NCBI RefSeq assembly: GCF_003024515.2
Contig: NZ_PYIX02000005.1
Location: 62,001-126,000 of the forward strand
DNA length: 64,000 bases
Source of the DNA: Acinetobacter sichuanensis
GTDB lineage: Bacteria; Pseudomonadota; Gammaproteobacteria; Pseudomonadales; Moraxellaceae
Direction: 5' to 3'
Below are positions 17,741-27,257 of the stretch, one piece after another; position 1 is the first letter of the stretch; the number at the start of each line of letters is the position of its first letter. The position numbers and the translations under genes are program-made. The notes beneath the pieces are model-generated. The model was not told the origin of the DNA, made no database searches, and saw only the letters and a list, made by a program, of their open reading frames with translations.

Positions 17741-18499
17741 TCAAAGACGCATTTCAATGCCTTGTTCTGCAAGATATTGTTTTGCTTCAGGAATGGTGTA
17801 TTGACCAAAGTGGAAAATAGACGCTGCTAAAACAGCATCTGCACCACCTTTTAAAATACCATCTGCTAAATGCTGTAAATTGCCCACACCACCTGAGGCA
17901 ATGGTTGGAATGGTGACACGGTCATTGATGTTGCGCATGAGTTCGATGTCATAACCTGCTTTGGTGCCGTCTGCATCCATTGAAGTCACCAATAATTCAC
18001 CTGCACCGAAGTCTGCCATTTTCACAGCCCATTCAATGGCATCAATACCTGTTTCTTTTCGACCGCCATGGGTAAAGATTTCCCATTTATTGTTGCCTGT
18101 TTTTTTGGCGTCGATTGCAACCACAATACATTGTGCGCCAAAACGCTGAGAAGCTTCTTGCACAAATTCTGGATTATAAATGGCAGCGGAGTTGATACTG
18201 ACTTTGTCTGCACCTGCATTGAGTAGTAAACGAATATCTTCAACTTTACGTACACCACCGCCTACAGTGAGTGGAACGAACACAGATTCAGCCATGCGCT
18301 CTACTGTTCGATACGTCGTATCACGTCCATTTGAAGTTGCAGTGATGTCAAGGAAGGTAATTTCATCGGCACCTTGTTCGTTATAGCGACGAGCAACTTC
18401 AACAGGGTCACCTGCATCACGAATATCAAGAAATTGTACACCTTTCACTACACGCCCATTATCTACGTCTAGGCAAGGAATAATACGTTTAGCAAGCAT
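17741..18499 (-). CDS. hisF: imidazole glycerol phosphate synthase, cyclase subunit HisF, 252 aa
   Basis: HisF takes ammonia made by HisH and converts PRFAR to imidazole glycerol phosphate and AICAR, step 6 of histidine synthesis. The TIM-barrel start [19 protein letters not shown] carries the catalytic Asp, and [11 protein letters not shown] and the phosphate-binding ASGGVGN are present. A TTG at 18511 opens the frame; the ATG at 18499 follows GGAAAA and gives the standard 252 residues. Its partner hisH is 7 kb away (25319), so the two subunits are not co-transcribed. Confidence 0.97.
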   Translation of the reverse strand: MLAKRIIPCLDVDNGRVVKGVQFLDIRDAGDPVEVARRYNEQGADEITFLDITATSNGRDTTYRTVERMAESVFVPLTVGGGVRKVEDIRLLLNAGADKVSINSAAIYNPEFVQEASQRFGAQCIVVAIDAKKTGNNKWEIFTHGGRKETGIDAIEWAVKMADFGAGELLVTSMDADGTKAGYDIELMRNINDRVTIPTIASGGVGNLQHLADGILKGGADAVLAASIFHFGQYTIPEAKQYLAEQGIEMRL

Positions 18500-18612
18500 A
18501 ATTTTTTCCAAAAATAACAGCCGATTATGAAACTGAGCGATGTTGGTGCTACACCTCGCAAGTCAGAGCAGGTATTCTATCAAACTTATGTAAGTTTTTT
18601 CGCAGGTTTTCT

Positions 18613-19563
18613 ATGTCGGTTTATACCACTTTGAGTTTAAAGGAAGTTCAGGCTTTTGCAGCACCTTATGGATTGGAGGTGGTCGAGCTGAATCCGATTC
18701 AAGGCGGGATTCAAAATACCAACTATTTTTTGGTCTGTGCAGATGCGGCACAATATGTTTTAACGTTGTTTGAAAATATGGATGCACAAGCAGCAGGGGA
18801 AATCATTCCTGTTTTGGAACGTCTGGGTGAGCAAGGCTTAGCTGTACCTGTCCCTTTAAAATGTAATGGGCAATATATTCAAATTTTAAAAGATAAACCT
18901 GCACAAATTGCACCACGTATGTCAGGGAAACATCCCATGCCATCGACGCTTGCGCAAGTCGAGCAGATTGCGATTGCTCAGGCAAAAATGCATGTGGCAT
19001 TGCAAGACTTTCCTTTACAGCGTCAAAATGCACGTGATCATGCCTATTGGTATAACGTTGCCCGTCAGATTAAACCGACTTTGAATGTTGCAGATACTGC
19101 ATTGCTCAATAATCTTTTAGGTTTATATGAGGCATTGACTGCGATGTATCCTGACCGCCCTAAAGGTTTGATTCATTCAGATTTATTTCGTGACAATACC
19201 TTATTTGAGGGCGAACAACTCAAAGGTATTTTAGATTTTTATGAATTAAATCATGATGAATTATTATTTGATATTGCCATCACCTTAAATGATTTCTGTA
19301 CCGAATACCCAGATGTCGGTTTGAATGAAGCAAAAGCCATGGCATTTTTAAATGCTTATTCCTCCATTCGTCCTTTAACTTCAGATGAAAAATCATGTTT
19401 GGAGTTGTACTTGGCAATGGCTGCAGGGCGTTTTTGGATGATGCGTTTACAAGTCGCGCAAATGAATCAAGCAGAAGGGCGAACTGGCGAAGATATTTTG
19501 CAGAAAAATCCTTTAGAAATGCGTAATATGCTGGTAGAAAGATTAAAGTTTGTAACAGCATAA
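18613..19563 (+). CDS. thrB: homoserine kinase ThrB (aminoglycoside-phosphotransferase-fold type), 316 aa
   Basis: It phosphorylates homoserine with ATP on the way to threonine. It belongs to the kinase-fold ThrB type and not the GHMP type: GLIHSDLFRDN (catalytic Asp and Asn, about 193-203) and ILDFYELNHDELLFDIA (metal-binding Asp) are clear, with the nucleotide-binding loop IQGGIQNTNYF near the start. The ATG follows AGGTTTTCT. It is divergent from hisF across 113 bp. A cold-shock/DUF1294 gene follows 39 bp later on the same strand, so they may share a transcript. Confidence 0.93.
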   Translation: MSVYTTLSLKEVQAFAAPYGLEVVELNPIQGGIQNTNYFLVCADAAQYVLTLFENMDAQAAGEIIPVLERLGEQGLAVPVPLKCNGQYIQILKDKPAQIAPRMSGKHPMPSTLAQVEQIAIAQAKMHVALQDFPLQRQNARDHAYWYNVARQIKPTLNVADTALLNNLLGLYEALTAMYPDRPKGLIHSDLFRDNTLFEGEQLKGILDFYELNHDELLFDIAITLNDFCTEYPDVGLNEAKAMAFLNAYSSIRPLTSDEKSCLELYLAMAAGRFWMMRLQVAQMNQAEGRTGEDILQKNPLEMRNMLVERLKFVTA

Positions 19564-19602
19564 ACAATCAAATAGCACTTACCCAAAATCAGGAAGGTCA
19601 AA

Positions 19603-20226
19603 ATGCGTGATCAAGGACGTTTAGTGGAATGGTTTGATGATAAAGGCTATGGCTTTATCCAACCCAATGATGACTCTAAAGGTCGTGTATTTTTACATAT
19701 CAAGGATTTTGCACAAAAAGGTCCACGTCCGATTTTGGGGTGTGCTTTAGAATATGTCGTACAGGTTGATGGTGATGGACGTTTTAAAGCGAAACAAGTC
19801 AGTTATTTAAAGGCATCACAAACACGTAAAAATAGCACGACCAAGCAATCTTTACAGAATAAGCCACAAAAACTACAACCCATACAAATTTTATGTGTGG
19901 TTTATATTATTGCTTTGGCGGGCTTATCCATCAGTGGTTTACTGAGTGGTATGGTGCTGTTATTGATCAGTATTATCAATGTTATAACCTATTGGTTTTA
20001 TGCGCAGGATAAAGAGGCCGCCCAGCACAATCAACGCCGTATCCCTGAAAATACCTTACATATTTTAGCATTTTTAGGTGGTTGGGCAGCGGCTTGGTTG
20101 GCACAACAACGGTTACGACATAAAACACAAAAACAACCTTTTAGAAAGATTTATTTCTGTACTATATTTTTAAATATTTTATTGATTTTATGGCTGATTT
20201 CACCTTTAAACGTTTTTAAAATTTGA
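19603..20226 (+). CDS. cold-shock domain/DUF1294 membrane protein, 207 aa
   Basis: Residues 1-70 form a cold-shock domain (GRLVEWFDDKGYGFIQ is RNP1-like, then VFLHIKDF is RNP2-like), which binds single-stranded nucleic acid. A basic linker follows, and then three hydrophobic segments of the DUF1294 type in the C-terminal half. The fusion is known in proteobacteria but its job is not. It would place an RNA-binding domain on the cytoplasmic side of the inner membrane. The start has a good AGGAAGG site. It lies between thrB and a DUF4870-like gene, 31 bp from the latter. Confidence 0.85.
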   Translation: MRDQGRLVEWFDDKGYGFIQPNDDSKGRVFLHIKDFAQKGPRPILGCALEYVVQVDGDGRFKAKQVSYLKASQTRKNSTTKQSLQNKPQKLQPIQILCVVYIIALAGLSISGLLSGMVLLLISIINVITYWFYAQDKEAAQHNQRRIPENTLHILAFLGGWAAAWLAQQRLRHKTQKQPFRKIYFCTIFLNILLILWLISPLNVFKI

Positions 20227-20257
20227 GGTGAAAAACTAGACTTGTAAAGGAGAGCAC

Positions 20258-20650
20258 ATGAATAATTATGTAGACCCGAACAACAGTAAATCTCTCACTT
20301 TGATTTTATATATTCTTTATATTGTTGCGATTTTTTCCGCAGGACTTTTGGCAGTCATTGCTTTAATTATCAATTATGTAAAATTAGATTCTGTCCGTGG
20401 TACGATTTTTGAAAGCCATTTTAAGTGGCAAATTCGTACTTTTTGGTGGTATCTGATCTGGACGGTTTTGGCTTTTGTTCCATTTCTTTTTCTATTTTTT
20501 ACAGGGGACAATGTCAATGCCTTTGCAGGCGTTGCGCTCAGTGCAACAATCTTCTGTGGAGCTGTTTTATTTTTTTCATGGGTGTGGATTGTTTATCGAG
20601 CAATTCGAGGCATCATTGCTTTAAATGATAATCAAGCTTTGCCTCTATAA
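20258..20650 (+). CDS. DUF4870-like small membrane protein, 130 aa
   Basis: Three or four hydrophobic helices are separated by the conserved-looking stretch RGTIFESHFKWQIRTFWW, the hallmark of this family of small inner-membrane proteins of unknown role. A strong ribosome binding site (AAAGGAGAGCAC) precedes the ATG. It sits in a run of closely spaced plus-strand genes (16 bp to the next), which suggests one operon from thrB or the cold-shock gene onwards. Confidence 0.8.
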   Translation: MNNYVDPNNSKSLTLILYILYIVAIFSAGLLAVIALIINYVKLDSVRGTIFESHFKWQIRTFWWYLIWTVLAFVPFLFLFFTGDNVNAFAGVALSATIFCGAVLFFSWVWIVYRAIRGIIALNDNQALPL

Positions 20651-20665
20651 AAACATGGAAACAAG

Positions 20666-20983
20666 ATGATTATAGAACATGTTCACTTGACCATTCGCCC
20701 TGATCAAAGTCAGGCATTTGAAGTTGCATTTAAACAAGCCAAGACATTTATTTATCCAATGTCAGGTTTAAATGCACTGCAACTGATCAAAAATATTGAA
20801 GATGAGCATCGTTATATTTTGCTAGTGTTCTGGGACAAACTTGAAGATCATACTGAAGGCTTTCGCAAATCTGCTGAATATCAACAGTGGAAAGCCTTGT
20901 TACATCCATTTTACGACCCGATGCCAACGGTAGAATATTATGCACCCTGTATGATGTTGACCAAGAAAGAATGTCCTGAATAA
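20666..20983 (+). CDS. antibiotic biosynthesis monooxygenase (ABM)-domain protein, 105 aa
   Basis: A short ferredoxin-like ABM protein. The pattern MIIEHVHLTIRPDQSQAFE, then LIKNIEDEHRYILLVFWDKLEDHTEGFRKS and EYQQWKALLHPF, follows the family strand-helix order. Such proteins include haem-degrading and quinol-oxidising monooxygenases, but many have unknown substrates. A related gene lies at 22084 on the other side of the EamA transporter, with matching segments (EDHTEGF versus EAHTDVF; YQQWKALLHPF versus FKQWFLAMKPF), so the two are probably old duplicates. The stop lies 4 bp from the converging EamA gene. Confidence 0.78.
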   Translation: MIIEHVHLTIRPDQSQAFEVAFKQAKTFIYPMSGLNALQLIKNIEDEHRYILLVFWDKLEDHTEGFRKSAEYQQWKALLHPFYDPMPTVEYYAPCMMLTKKECPE

Positions 20984-20987
20984 AATT

Positions 20988-21902
20988 TTAATCTTTTACA
21001 GAATCAGTTTTGCTGACTTCTGAACGACGTTGTAAAAACTTGGGTCTCCATTCACTCACAATGACCCCGATGACAACAAGTAGACCGCCGAGTAAGGCGA
21101 TAGCAGGTAAGCGTTCACCTGCAATACGCCCAAATAGCGCAGCCCAGACTGGCTCACCCGCATAAATAATTGCAGCTTGTGAGGGTGGAACAGAACGCTG
21201 TGCCCAATTCATTAAAGACTGTAATAACGCACTGGTTAAACCCAAGATGACAGCAAGTGAAACCAAGCCCCATGAAAATTGTGGAATATGATGTTCACCT
21301 GCTAAGGGCATTGCCATAAATGAAACCAATGAAGCAAAAATCAGTTGAATGACTGTGACGCGCTGTATATTTACTTTTCCAGCAAAATAACCAATTAAAA
21401 TAATTTCAATCGCAATGGCGATAGAGCCTGAAATGGTAATGATTTGCCCTGCGTTTAAATGAATTTGGTCGAGATTATTTCCAGTGAGTAAGACCAGTCC
21501 CAAAAAAGCAAAAATGACGCCAACTAAGGTCATAATATGCGGAACTTTACGGAAAATAAGCCATAATAAAATGGGAACCAAAGGGACATATAAAGCAGTT
21601 AAAAAAGCCGACTCACTACTGCTGATGGTTTGCATGCCAATGGTTTGTGTACCATAACCTGCTGAAATGGCGATGCCAATCAAAGCACCTGCAAAAATCT
21701 CATGGCGTTGAATGCCTTTCAGATATTTCCAAGACAATAAACCCACCACAAATGCTGCAATCGCAAAGCGACAACCGACAAAAAACATTGGAGAGCTATA
21801 ATTTAAAGCATGCTGTACAACAACAAAAGTTCCTCCCCAAATCATGGTCATGATCACCAAGGCGATTTGGGGCATCTTTTGTTGAATGAAGGAGGAGTTC
21901 AT
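20988..21902 (-). CDS. EamA-family (DMT superfamily) transporter, 304 aa
   Basis: Ten hydrophobic helices form two EamA repeats: IALVIMTMIWGGTFVVVQHAL opens the first and the second starts near residue 150. These are drug/metabolite exporters of the inner membrane; the substrate cannot be read. The frame opens with TTG at 21920, and the ATG at 21902 (MNSSFIQQ) is the first good start. A later ATG at 21875 (MPQIALV) is possible. It lies between two ABM-domain genes on the other strand. Confidence 0.87.
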   Translation of the reverse strand: MNSSFIQQKMPQIALVIMTMIWGGTFVVVQHALNYSSPMFFVGCRFAIAAFVVGLLSWKYLKGIQRHEIFAGALIGIAISAGYGTQTIGMQTISSSESAFLTALYVPLVPILLWLIFRKVPHIMTLVGVIFAFLGLVLLTGNNLDQIHLNAGQIITISGSIAIAIEIILIGYFAGKVNIQRVTVIQLIFASLVSFMAMPLAGEHHIPQFSWGLVSLAVILGLTSALLQSLMNWAQRSVPPSQAAIIYAGEPVWAALFGRIAGERLPAIALLGGLLVVIGVIVSEWRPKFLQRRSEVSKTDSVKD

Positions 21903-22083
21903 AAAATAAAAAAATGACAAAATATTGGCGCTATGGTCTGCTTATTTTTTTTATTCTGCAATAGATCTGTGATAGCGTAATATTGGAAATAGACAATATT
22001 TTAAGGTTAAGATCATAATTTATAGTCTATCTATCGTCATGTTTTTATGTTTGGATAATCGTCGCTAAATAAGGAGAATAAGC

Positions 22084-22377
22084 ATGGTGATTGAACAAGC
22101 TATCTTTCATATTATTGAAGGGCAACAAAATGCATTTGAAAAGAAGTTTTATGAGCTTTCAGATATTTTCCGACATGCAGAAGCGTGTGAAAAGTTTAAA
22201 TTGATTCGTGGTATTGAAAATAAGCAACAGTATATTTTACAAATTTACTGGATGAGTCTAGAAGCACATACTGACGTATTTATGAAAACTGAAGAATTTA
22301 AACAGTGGTTTTTAGCCATGAAACCATTTCTAGCAGAAAAAATTCAGATGCAGCATTTTGAAAATACTTTGGCATAA
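22084..22377 (+). CDS. ABM-domain protein, 97 aa
   Basis: Paralogue-like to the gene at 20666: MVIEQAIFHIIEGQQNAFE, then LIRGIENKQQYILQIYWMSL and FKQWFLAMKPF. It has the same dimeric alpha+beta barrel pattern, so it is either a small monooxygenase or a non-enzymatic relative. The start has a strong AAGGAGAATAAGC. It ends at a bidirectional terminator shared with hisA. Function unknown. Confidence 0.78.
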   Translation: MVIEQAIFHIIEGQQNAFEKKFYELSDIFRHAEACEKFKLIRGIENKQQYILQIYWMSLEAHTDVFMKTEEFKQWFLAMKPFLAEKIQMQHFENTLA

Positions 22378-22406
22378 TATTCTGATTGGGCAGTAGATTG
22401 CATAAT

Positions 22407-22434
22407 AAAAAGAGAACCTAAAGTTCTCTTTTTT
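22407..22434. terminator. bidirectional terminator
   Basis: AGAGAAC / GTTCTCT stem with a 5-base loop, flanked by A on the left and six T on the right. It lies between the converging ABM gene and hisA. Confidence 0.85.
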
Positions 22435-22456
22435 ATATCATTTTAAATGGCTTAAC

Positions 22457-23188
22457 TTATAGACCTTGATCATCTAAAAGTAATTGTGCTTCACGAAGAT
22501 TTAAAGTCCCTTCATAAATCGCACGACCTGTAATCGCACCTAAAATACCTGCTTTACCACGTAAATTACGGACATCATCCAGATTAGTTACACCACCTGA
22601 CGCAATCACAGGTAAGCCTGAGAACTCAGCAAGATGTACAGTTTGCTCAACGTTAACACCTTGCATCATGCCATCACGGGCAATGTCGGTATAAACGATG
22701 CTTGAAACACCAGCATCAGCAAAACGTTTTGCCAAATCTGTCGCTTTGACATCAGTCACATTTGCCCAACCATCGGTTGCAACCATACCATTGATGGCAT
22801 CAATGCCGACAATGATGCGACCTGCAAACTTTTTACATGCTTCTTCAACAAATTCAGGCTCTTTCACAGCTTTTGTACCAATAATGACAAAAGACACGCC
22901 AGCATCAAGATAATGCTCAATGGTTTCCAAAGAACGGATCCCACCGCCAATTTGAATCGGAAGATCAGGCTGAGCTTTGGCAATCGCTTCAACCACAGGT
23001 TTATGGATTGGCGTACCTGCAAAAGCACCGTTTAAATCCACTAGATGCAAACGACGAGCACCTTCATTTACCCAATGTTGTGCAGTTGCCACTGGATCAT
23101 CAGAAAATACGGTATCGTCTTCCATACGACCTTGTTTTAAACGGACACATTTGCCATCTTTCAGGTCAATCGCAGGGATGATCAGCAT
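22457..23188 (-). CDS. hisA: HisA, ProFAR isomerase, 243 aa
   Basis: HisA opens the ribose of ProFAR to give PRFAR, the substrate of HisHF. The TIM-barrel start [20 protein letters not shown] holds the catalytic Asp, and the second Asp lies in [12 protein letters not shown]. Phosphate-binding IGGGIRS and ASGGVTN are present. The ATG follows AAGGAGCGAAAGC. It stands alone between an ABM gene and an exonuclease gene, away from the other his genes. Confidence 0.97.
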   Translation of the reverse strand: MLIIPAIDLKDGKCVRLKQGRMEDDTVFSDDPVATAQHWVNEGARRLHLVDLNGAFAGTPIHKPVVEAIAKAQPDLPIQIGGGIRSLETIEHYLDAGVSFVIIGTKAVKEPEFVEEACKKFAGRIIVGIDAINGMVATDGWANVTDVKATDLAKRFADAGVSSIVYTDIARDGMMQGVNVEQTVHLAEFSGLPVIASGGVTNLDDVRNLRGKAGILGAITGRAIYEGTLNLREAQLLLDDQGL

Positions 23189-23298
23189 GCTTTCGCTCCT
23201 TGCCTAATCTCATCAAAATTTAATGAGGCTCATCTTAGCAAAAACTTGATCATTTTCTAAGTGATAGTTTGCGCTTTTATTCAGCTAAATACGGCTAT

Positions 23299-23904
23299 TC
23301 AATGGATTATTGCCAAACGTTGTAATTCTTTGAAAATAAGTACAGGCGCATAAGCATCGGCTGCGGCATATTCGATTTGGGGTTGGGTGAGGCTTTTACG
23401 TGCCCAATTGGATGTGCTGATGGTTTTGCTTTTTGGAAAATTCACCTGAAATAAAAGCGCCATTGCATTTTTAATCCCGACAGGATTTTTGATGCCAAAA
23501 CTGGAAAAGCATTTGGATAAATCAACAATATTTTTAAATTCAATGCCTTTTTTTCGGAACAAATGCGCGTCATTTTTTAAGCCAAAACCCACTTTGATTT
23601 GGTCTGGATTTTCCAATATGGGTTTTAAAAATAGTAGAATTTCTGCTGAAACCTGAAATAAATAAGCTTTTTCAGTAGTTGCGAGTTGAATCAGATGCGG
23701 TCCTGTTTGAATTTCACCTTTGTTGAAAGTTGGTTTAGATTCACTGTCAAAACCTAAAATGTCAGCATTTTTAATTTCATTTTCAATTGTTTGGCATTGT
23801 TGTAATGAACCAATCACGACAATATTTTTGATGGTTAAATTTTGAAACCGAGGTAATTTTTGAATGTCTTCTTTGCTTGGAAGGGGGGAAGTAAGAGGAT
23901 TCAC
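23299..23904 (-). CDS. RNase D-like 3'-5' exonuclease (DEDDy), 201 aa
   Basis: A compact DnaQ/RNase D-type exonuclease. Exo I is LGFDSESKPTF (Asp and Glu), Exo II is VGFGLKNDAHLF (Asp), and Exo III is QIEYAAADAYAPV (Tyr and Asp), so the four acidic residues and the Tyr are all there. It has no HRDC domains and is about half the length of true RNase D. It resembles the single-domain members that act on RNA or DNA ends. The first codon (23904) begins MNPLTSPLPSKED. It stands between hisA and a divergent HTH gene. Confidence 0.85.
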   Translation of the reverse strand: MNPLTSPLPSKEDIQKLPRFQNLTIKNIVVIGSLQQCQTIENEIKNADILGFDSESKPTFNKGEIQTGPHLIQLATTEKAYLFQVSAEILLFLKPILENPDQIKVGFGLKNDAHLFRKKGIEFKNIVDLSKCFSSFGIKNPVGIKNAMALLFQVNFPKSKTISTSNWARKSLTQPQIEYAAADAYAPVLIFKELQRLAIIH

Positions 23905-23997
23905 TGTTACTCAGCATATTAAAAAATCATCGTATTGTTATAACAAACTTAGACAAAAGGTGGTAGCTTTGTGAGCTGAGTAATTGGGAGAACAGCT

Positions 23998-24408
23998 ATG
24001 GCTGAAAAAGATGATGATCTTTTAATAGAAGGCGCAAAACGTTTAAAGCAGTTGATCCAAGATAAAAATATTAAAGCGAGTGATATTGTTAATGTTCTAG
24101 AGACCTCAAAAGGAACCATGAGTAAGTGGCTACAAAGCTCTACACCGTCTAGTGCGCAAAGTTTAATTGAGTTGGCACGTTTGATTGGAATGACTGAACG
24201 TTGGAATGAAAGTAAGCAACAAGACCGCGAGGAATTAGTCAACAAAGCCTATGCTGAATCAGAGTTAGATTTGAGTCAGGCGACTATGGAACAATTGTTG
24301 AATGAAATTAAGCAACGTTATGCTGCTTTAAACTTAAAAGCTGAGATTAAAATCAGTGTTGAGCCTTTAGAGGGTGGTTTTGTAACGAAAAATGAGCCGA
24401 ATCATTAA
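23998..24408 (+). CDS. helix-turn-helix DNA-binding protein, 136 aa
   Basis: Residues about 10-60 form an XRE-like HTH: IKASDIVNVLETSKGTMSKW is the turn and recognition helix. The C-terminal half is a charged helix (DREELVNKAYAESELDLSQA) and a short strand. It is a probable regulator with unknown target. The start follows GGGAGAACAGCT. It is divergent from the exonuclease gene across 93 bp, so one may regulate the other, and it ends in a good terminator. Confidence 0.78.
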   Translation: MAEKDDDLLIEGAKRLKQLIQDKNIKASDIVNVLETSKGTMSKWLQSSTPSSAQSLIELARLIGMTERWNESKQQDREELVNKAYAESELDLSQATMEQLLNEIKQRYAALNLKAEIKISVEPLEGGFVTKNEPNH

Positions 24409-24511
24409 GCCCTGAAGGGTTTAACTAATCATTTATGAAAGATAAATAAAATCGGTATAACCTTATATATTGAATGATGATAAAAAGAAAATTGGCAGAA
24501 TCAGTATATTC

Positions 24512-24540
24512 ATCAAGCCAAATGTCTTGGCTTGATTTTT
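24512..24540 (+). terminator. terminator after the HTH gene
   Basis: Perfect 9-bp stem (ATCAAGCCA / TGGCTTGAT) followed by a T-run. Confidence 0.88.
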
Positions 24541-24574
24541 TATTCAAATGAAAAATATTGATGCTGATGCTGTA

Positions 24575-25135
24575 TTATTCTGAATATTCAGAGCTTGGTT
24601 CTAGTTGCATTTGTTCCAACTGCATACGTAGCGCTTCTGTATTTTTGACATAACTTTGATAAGCAGGAATCGCTACAGCAACCGTTAAAATAAGGCTCAG
24701 TGGAATCATAATGATATAAATCCAGCCTAATACTTTTTCCCAGCCTCGAGTTTCTCTTGGTTGACCATAATTATTACGTCTTTCATCGCCTTTAGCACAA
24801 GAAATATAGATCCAGAAAAACAAGCTAATGACAGGAATGAGGAAAATCAGAGATAACCAGCCCGATTTATTTAAGTCGTGTAAGCGGCGAATTGTAAATA
24901 TAACAATGAAATATAGCATCACAGCATAGATGAGAATAAAGAATAAAATCAGTCCTATAGACGGACCTGTTCCTGAAGTCATATTTGCCATCATACTTGG
25001 CATAATGATCGCGATAAGTACGCAGCAAAACATGACGAAGAAGCCAAGCAGCATATTCCACGCAAGATAGGATAAACGCCCAAAGCGTCCGTTAGCGCTC
25101 AGACCTGAGTCGCTAGATTGAATATTATTATTCAT
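24575..25135 (-). CDS. DUF805 membrane protein, 186 aa
   Basis: The DUF805 mark RRLHDLNKSGWLSL is present after two hydrophobic helices, and FFWIYISCAKGDERRNNYG is the usual end of the domain. A fourth helix (IIMIPLSLILTVAVAIPAY) follows, then a short acidic tail, which is longer than the minimal family. It is an inner-membrane protein of unknown role. The N-terminal FGRLSYLAWN is the conserved start of the domain. Confidence 0.85.
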   Translation of the reverse strand: MNNNIQSSDSGLSANGRFGRLSYLAWNMLLGFFVMFCCVLIAIIMPSMMANMTSGTGPSIGLILFFILIYAVMLYFIVIFTIRRLHDLNKSGWLSLIFLIPVISLFFWIYISCAKGDERRNNYGQPRETRGWEKVLGWIYIIMIPLSLILTVAVAIPAYQSYVKNTEALRMQLEQMQLEPSSEYSE

Positions 25136-25275
25136 TTTATTTACTCAATTGAGATTGATAGAAAATGTATTTTTAAAATTTAAACGTATGTTTTGTTTTA
25201 AATCTGATTAAATGGTAAACAAAAAAGAAAATAAATCAAATTAAGATTTTAATTGTTCGATGAAATTTTGGCTTA

Positions 25276-25303
25276 AACTGAGCCAAATTGTCTTGGCTCA
25301 GTT
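25276..25303 (-). terminator. hairpin after hisH, probable terminator
   Basis: Perfect 11-bp stem (AACTGAGCCAA / TTGGCTCAGTT) with a 6-base loop, 16 bp after the hisH stop. There is no long T-run on the minus strand, so it may stop or protect the transcript without being a classical terminator. Confidence 0.6.
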
Positions 25304-25318
25304 CAAATTAACTCAAAT

Positions 25319-25936
25319 TTAAATCTTCCATTCCACAAAGTTCTTCAGCAATTGCAAACCTGCGGTATGACTTTTTTCAGGATGGAACTGGGTTGCAAAC
25401 AAATTTTCTTTATGGATTGCAGTACAGAACTGTAAGCCATAATCACAAGTTGCAGCCACTAAGCTTTGATCTTTGGGTTCAACATAATAGCTATGTACGA
25501 AATAGAAACGTGCATCCTGCTCAATATCTTTCCACATCGGATGAGATGGATCGGCTTGATGCACCTGATTCCATCCCATATGTGGAACTTTAAGATTTTC
25601 GATTTCAGGAAAATGCTTTACAGCACCTTCAAAAATACCTAAAGCAGCAGTGCCACCATTTTCTTCAGAAGACTCAAGCAGTGCTTGCATACCGACGCAA
25701 ATCGCTAAAACAGGTTTGTTAAATGCAGCTTGATGTATGACTTCGTCGATCCCTGCTTCACGCATGCCTTGAATACAGTCACGCATTGCACCAACACCCG
25801 GGAATACGATTTTGTCTGCTTGAGCAATCAGTTTTGGATCATTGGTCACATCTACAGTTGCACCGACATGTTCAAGTGCTTTTGCTGCGGAGTGAAGATT
25901 TCCCATGCCATAGTCAAGAAGGGCAATACGGGTCAT
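25319..25936 (-). CDS. hisH: HisH, glutamine amidotransferase subunit of IGP synthase, 205 aa
   Basis: HisH releases ammonia from glutamine and passes it to HisF. The triad is visible: the Cys nucleophile in [11 protein letters not shown] (about residue 80), and His and Glu in [11 protein letters not shown] near the C-terminus. The start [11 protein letters not shown] is typical. Its ATG overlaps the hisB stop by one base (TAATG), so hisB and hisH are translationally coupled. The HisF partner is encoded at 17741. Confidence 0.97.
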   Translation of the reverse strand: MTRIALLDYGMGNLHSAAKALEHVGATVDVTNDPKLIAQADKIVFPGVGAMRDCIQGMREAGIDEVIHQAAFNKPVLAICVGMQALLESSEENGGTAALGIFEGAVKHFPEIENLKVPHMGWNQVHQADPSHPMWKDIEQDARFYFVHSYYVEPKDQSLVAATCDYGLQFCTAIHKENLFATQFHPEKSHTAGLQLLKNFVEWKI

Positions 25937-26529
25937 TACAAAGTTCCTTTGGTTGAAGCAACAGTATTTTCTGCACGTGGATCAACTTCACAAGCCATAC
26001 GCAAAGCACGCGCAAATGCTTTAAATACACTTTCAATTTGGTGGTGGCTATTTTTGCCTTTTAAATTGTCAATGTGTACCGTCATCAATGCGTGATTTAC
26101 AAAACCTTGGAAAAATTCTGAGAATAAATCGACGTCAAAACGACCAATCATGGCACGGGTAAATGGAATATCCATAAATAAACCTGGGCGACCTGACAGA
26201 TCAACTACAACACGGCTTAATGACTCATCCAGCGGTGCATAGAAATGACCGTAACGTTTTAAACCTTTTTTGTCGCCTAATGCCTGAGCAAAAGCTTGTC
26301 CAAGCGTGATCCCACAATCTTCAACGGTGTGGTGATCATCGATTTCTAAATCGCCATCACAATGAATATCAATGTCAAATAAACCATGACGCTTGATTTG
26401 ATCAATCATATGGTCTAAAAATGGAATGCCTGTATTCAGCGTGCCTTGACCTGTACCATCAAGATTCACTCGAACTCGAATTTTGGTTTCGTTGGTGTTT
26501 CTTACCACTTCACTGATACGTTGTGCCAT
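25936..26529 (-). CDS. hisB: HisB, imidazoleglycerol-phosphate dehydratase, 197 aa
   Basis: It removes water from IGP, the step after HisHF. It is the monofunctional type, without the N-terminal phosphatase domain of enterobacterial HisB. Manganese-binding His/Glu clusters are clear: [19 protein letters not shown] and [12 protein letters not shown]. The frame opens with TTG at 26544. The ATG at 26529 has GAGGAA seven bases upstream and gives the usual length. Confidence 0.96.
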   Translation of the reverse strand: MAQRISEVVRNTNETKIRVRVNLDGTGQGTLNTGIPFLDHMIDQIKRHGLFDIDIHCDGDLEIDDHHTVEDCGITLGQAFAQALGDKKGLKRYGHFYAPLDESLSRVVVDLSGRPGLFMDIPFTRAMIGRFDVDLFSEFFQGFVNHALMTVHIDNLKGKNSHHQIESVFKAFARALRMACEVDPRAENTVASTKGTL

Positions 26530-26631
26530 AGACACGTTCCTCAAAAAACGTCAAAAATTAAAAGTTTGATGTAAAGATGTTTCGCTGTGACGAAAGTGAC
26601 AGCATATTAGATTGCTCAGGAGGGTTAATCA

Positions 26632-27009
26632 ATGCCTATTACCGTACATGCTAAAACTTCACTAGAAAATGCAGAAGTTCGTGATCAACTTGAGCGCCTT
26701 TATGATACCAGTCCCGAATTTGGAGATGGTAAAGATGCTATTGAGCAACTTGAGCAAAACTTAGCTCATTATACCCTACTTTACACAGCAGAATTTAATA
26801 CCAAAATTATTGGTGCAATTTGGTGTACAGGACAGGGTGAAAGTAAAACTCTAGAAAATATCGTGGTTCATCCTGCAAATCGTGGACGAGGTGTTGCTGA
26901 GCGTTTAGTTGCTGAAGTATGTCGCATGGAAGAGGAAAAAGGAACGAAAAAATTTGAACCAGGTTGTGGTGCTATTCATCGCTGTCTTGCTCACTTAAAT
27001 AAACTATAG
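26632..27009 (+). CDS. GNAT-fold protein, probably PanZ/PanM-like, 125 aa
   Basis: It has the GNAT acetyl-CoA loop VHPANRGRGVAERL (Q/RxxGxG/A type), preceded by LENIVV. Length and layout resemble PanZ (PanM), a CoA sensor that triggers maturation of aspartate decarboxylase PanD in pantothenate synthesis. That identity is my inference; a general N-acetyltransferase is the alternative. The start has a strong AGGAGG site. It is divergent from hisB and followed by two tRNA-Phe genes. Confidence 0.65.
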   Translation: MPITVHAKTSLENAEVRDQLERLYDTSPEFGDGKDAIEQLEQNLAHYTLLYTAEFNTKIIGAIWCTGQGESKTLENIVVHPANRGRGVAERLVAEVCRMEEEKGTKKFEPGCGAIHRCLAHLNKL

Positions 27010-27157
27010 TTTTTTAAATGAGCCTTATGAATAAAGGTCTTTTTTAATCAATTTAGTTCAAAAACACTCAATATTGCTGTAAAAATAGACTATTGAATAA
27101 ATTTATGCATTTATAGACTTGACGTGAAATGCTTTAAATTGTTTAATACGCCCCATC

Positions 27158-27233
27158 GGCGTGATAGCTCAGTAGGTAGAGCAACGGATTGAAAATCCGT
27201 GTGTCCCCAGTTCGATCCTGGGTCTCGCCACCA
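27158..27233 (+). tRNA. tRNA-Phe (anticodon GAA), copy 1
   Basis: A 76-nt gene with encoded CCA and anticodon loop TTGAAAA. The D, anticodon and T stems are perfect. The acceptor (GGCGTGA with TCTCGCC) has a T-T mismatch at pair 5:68, present also in copy 2. Confidence 0.95.
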
Positions 27234-27257
27234 TATTCAAAACGTATTTGTGTTTTC

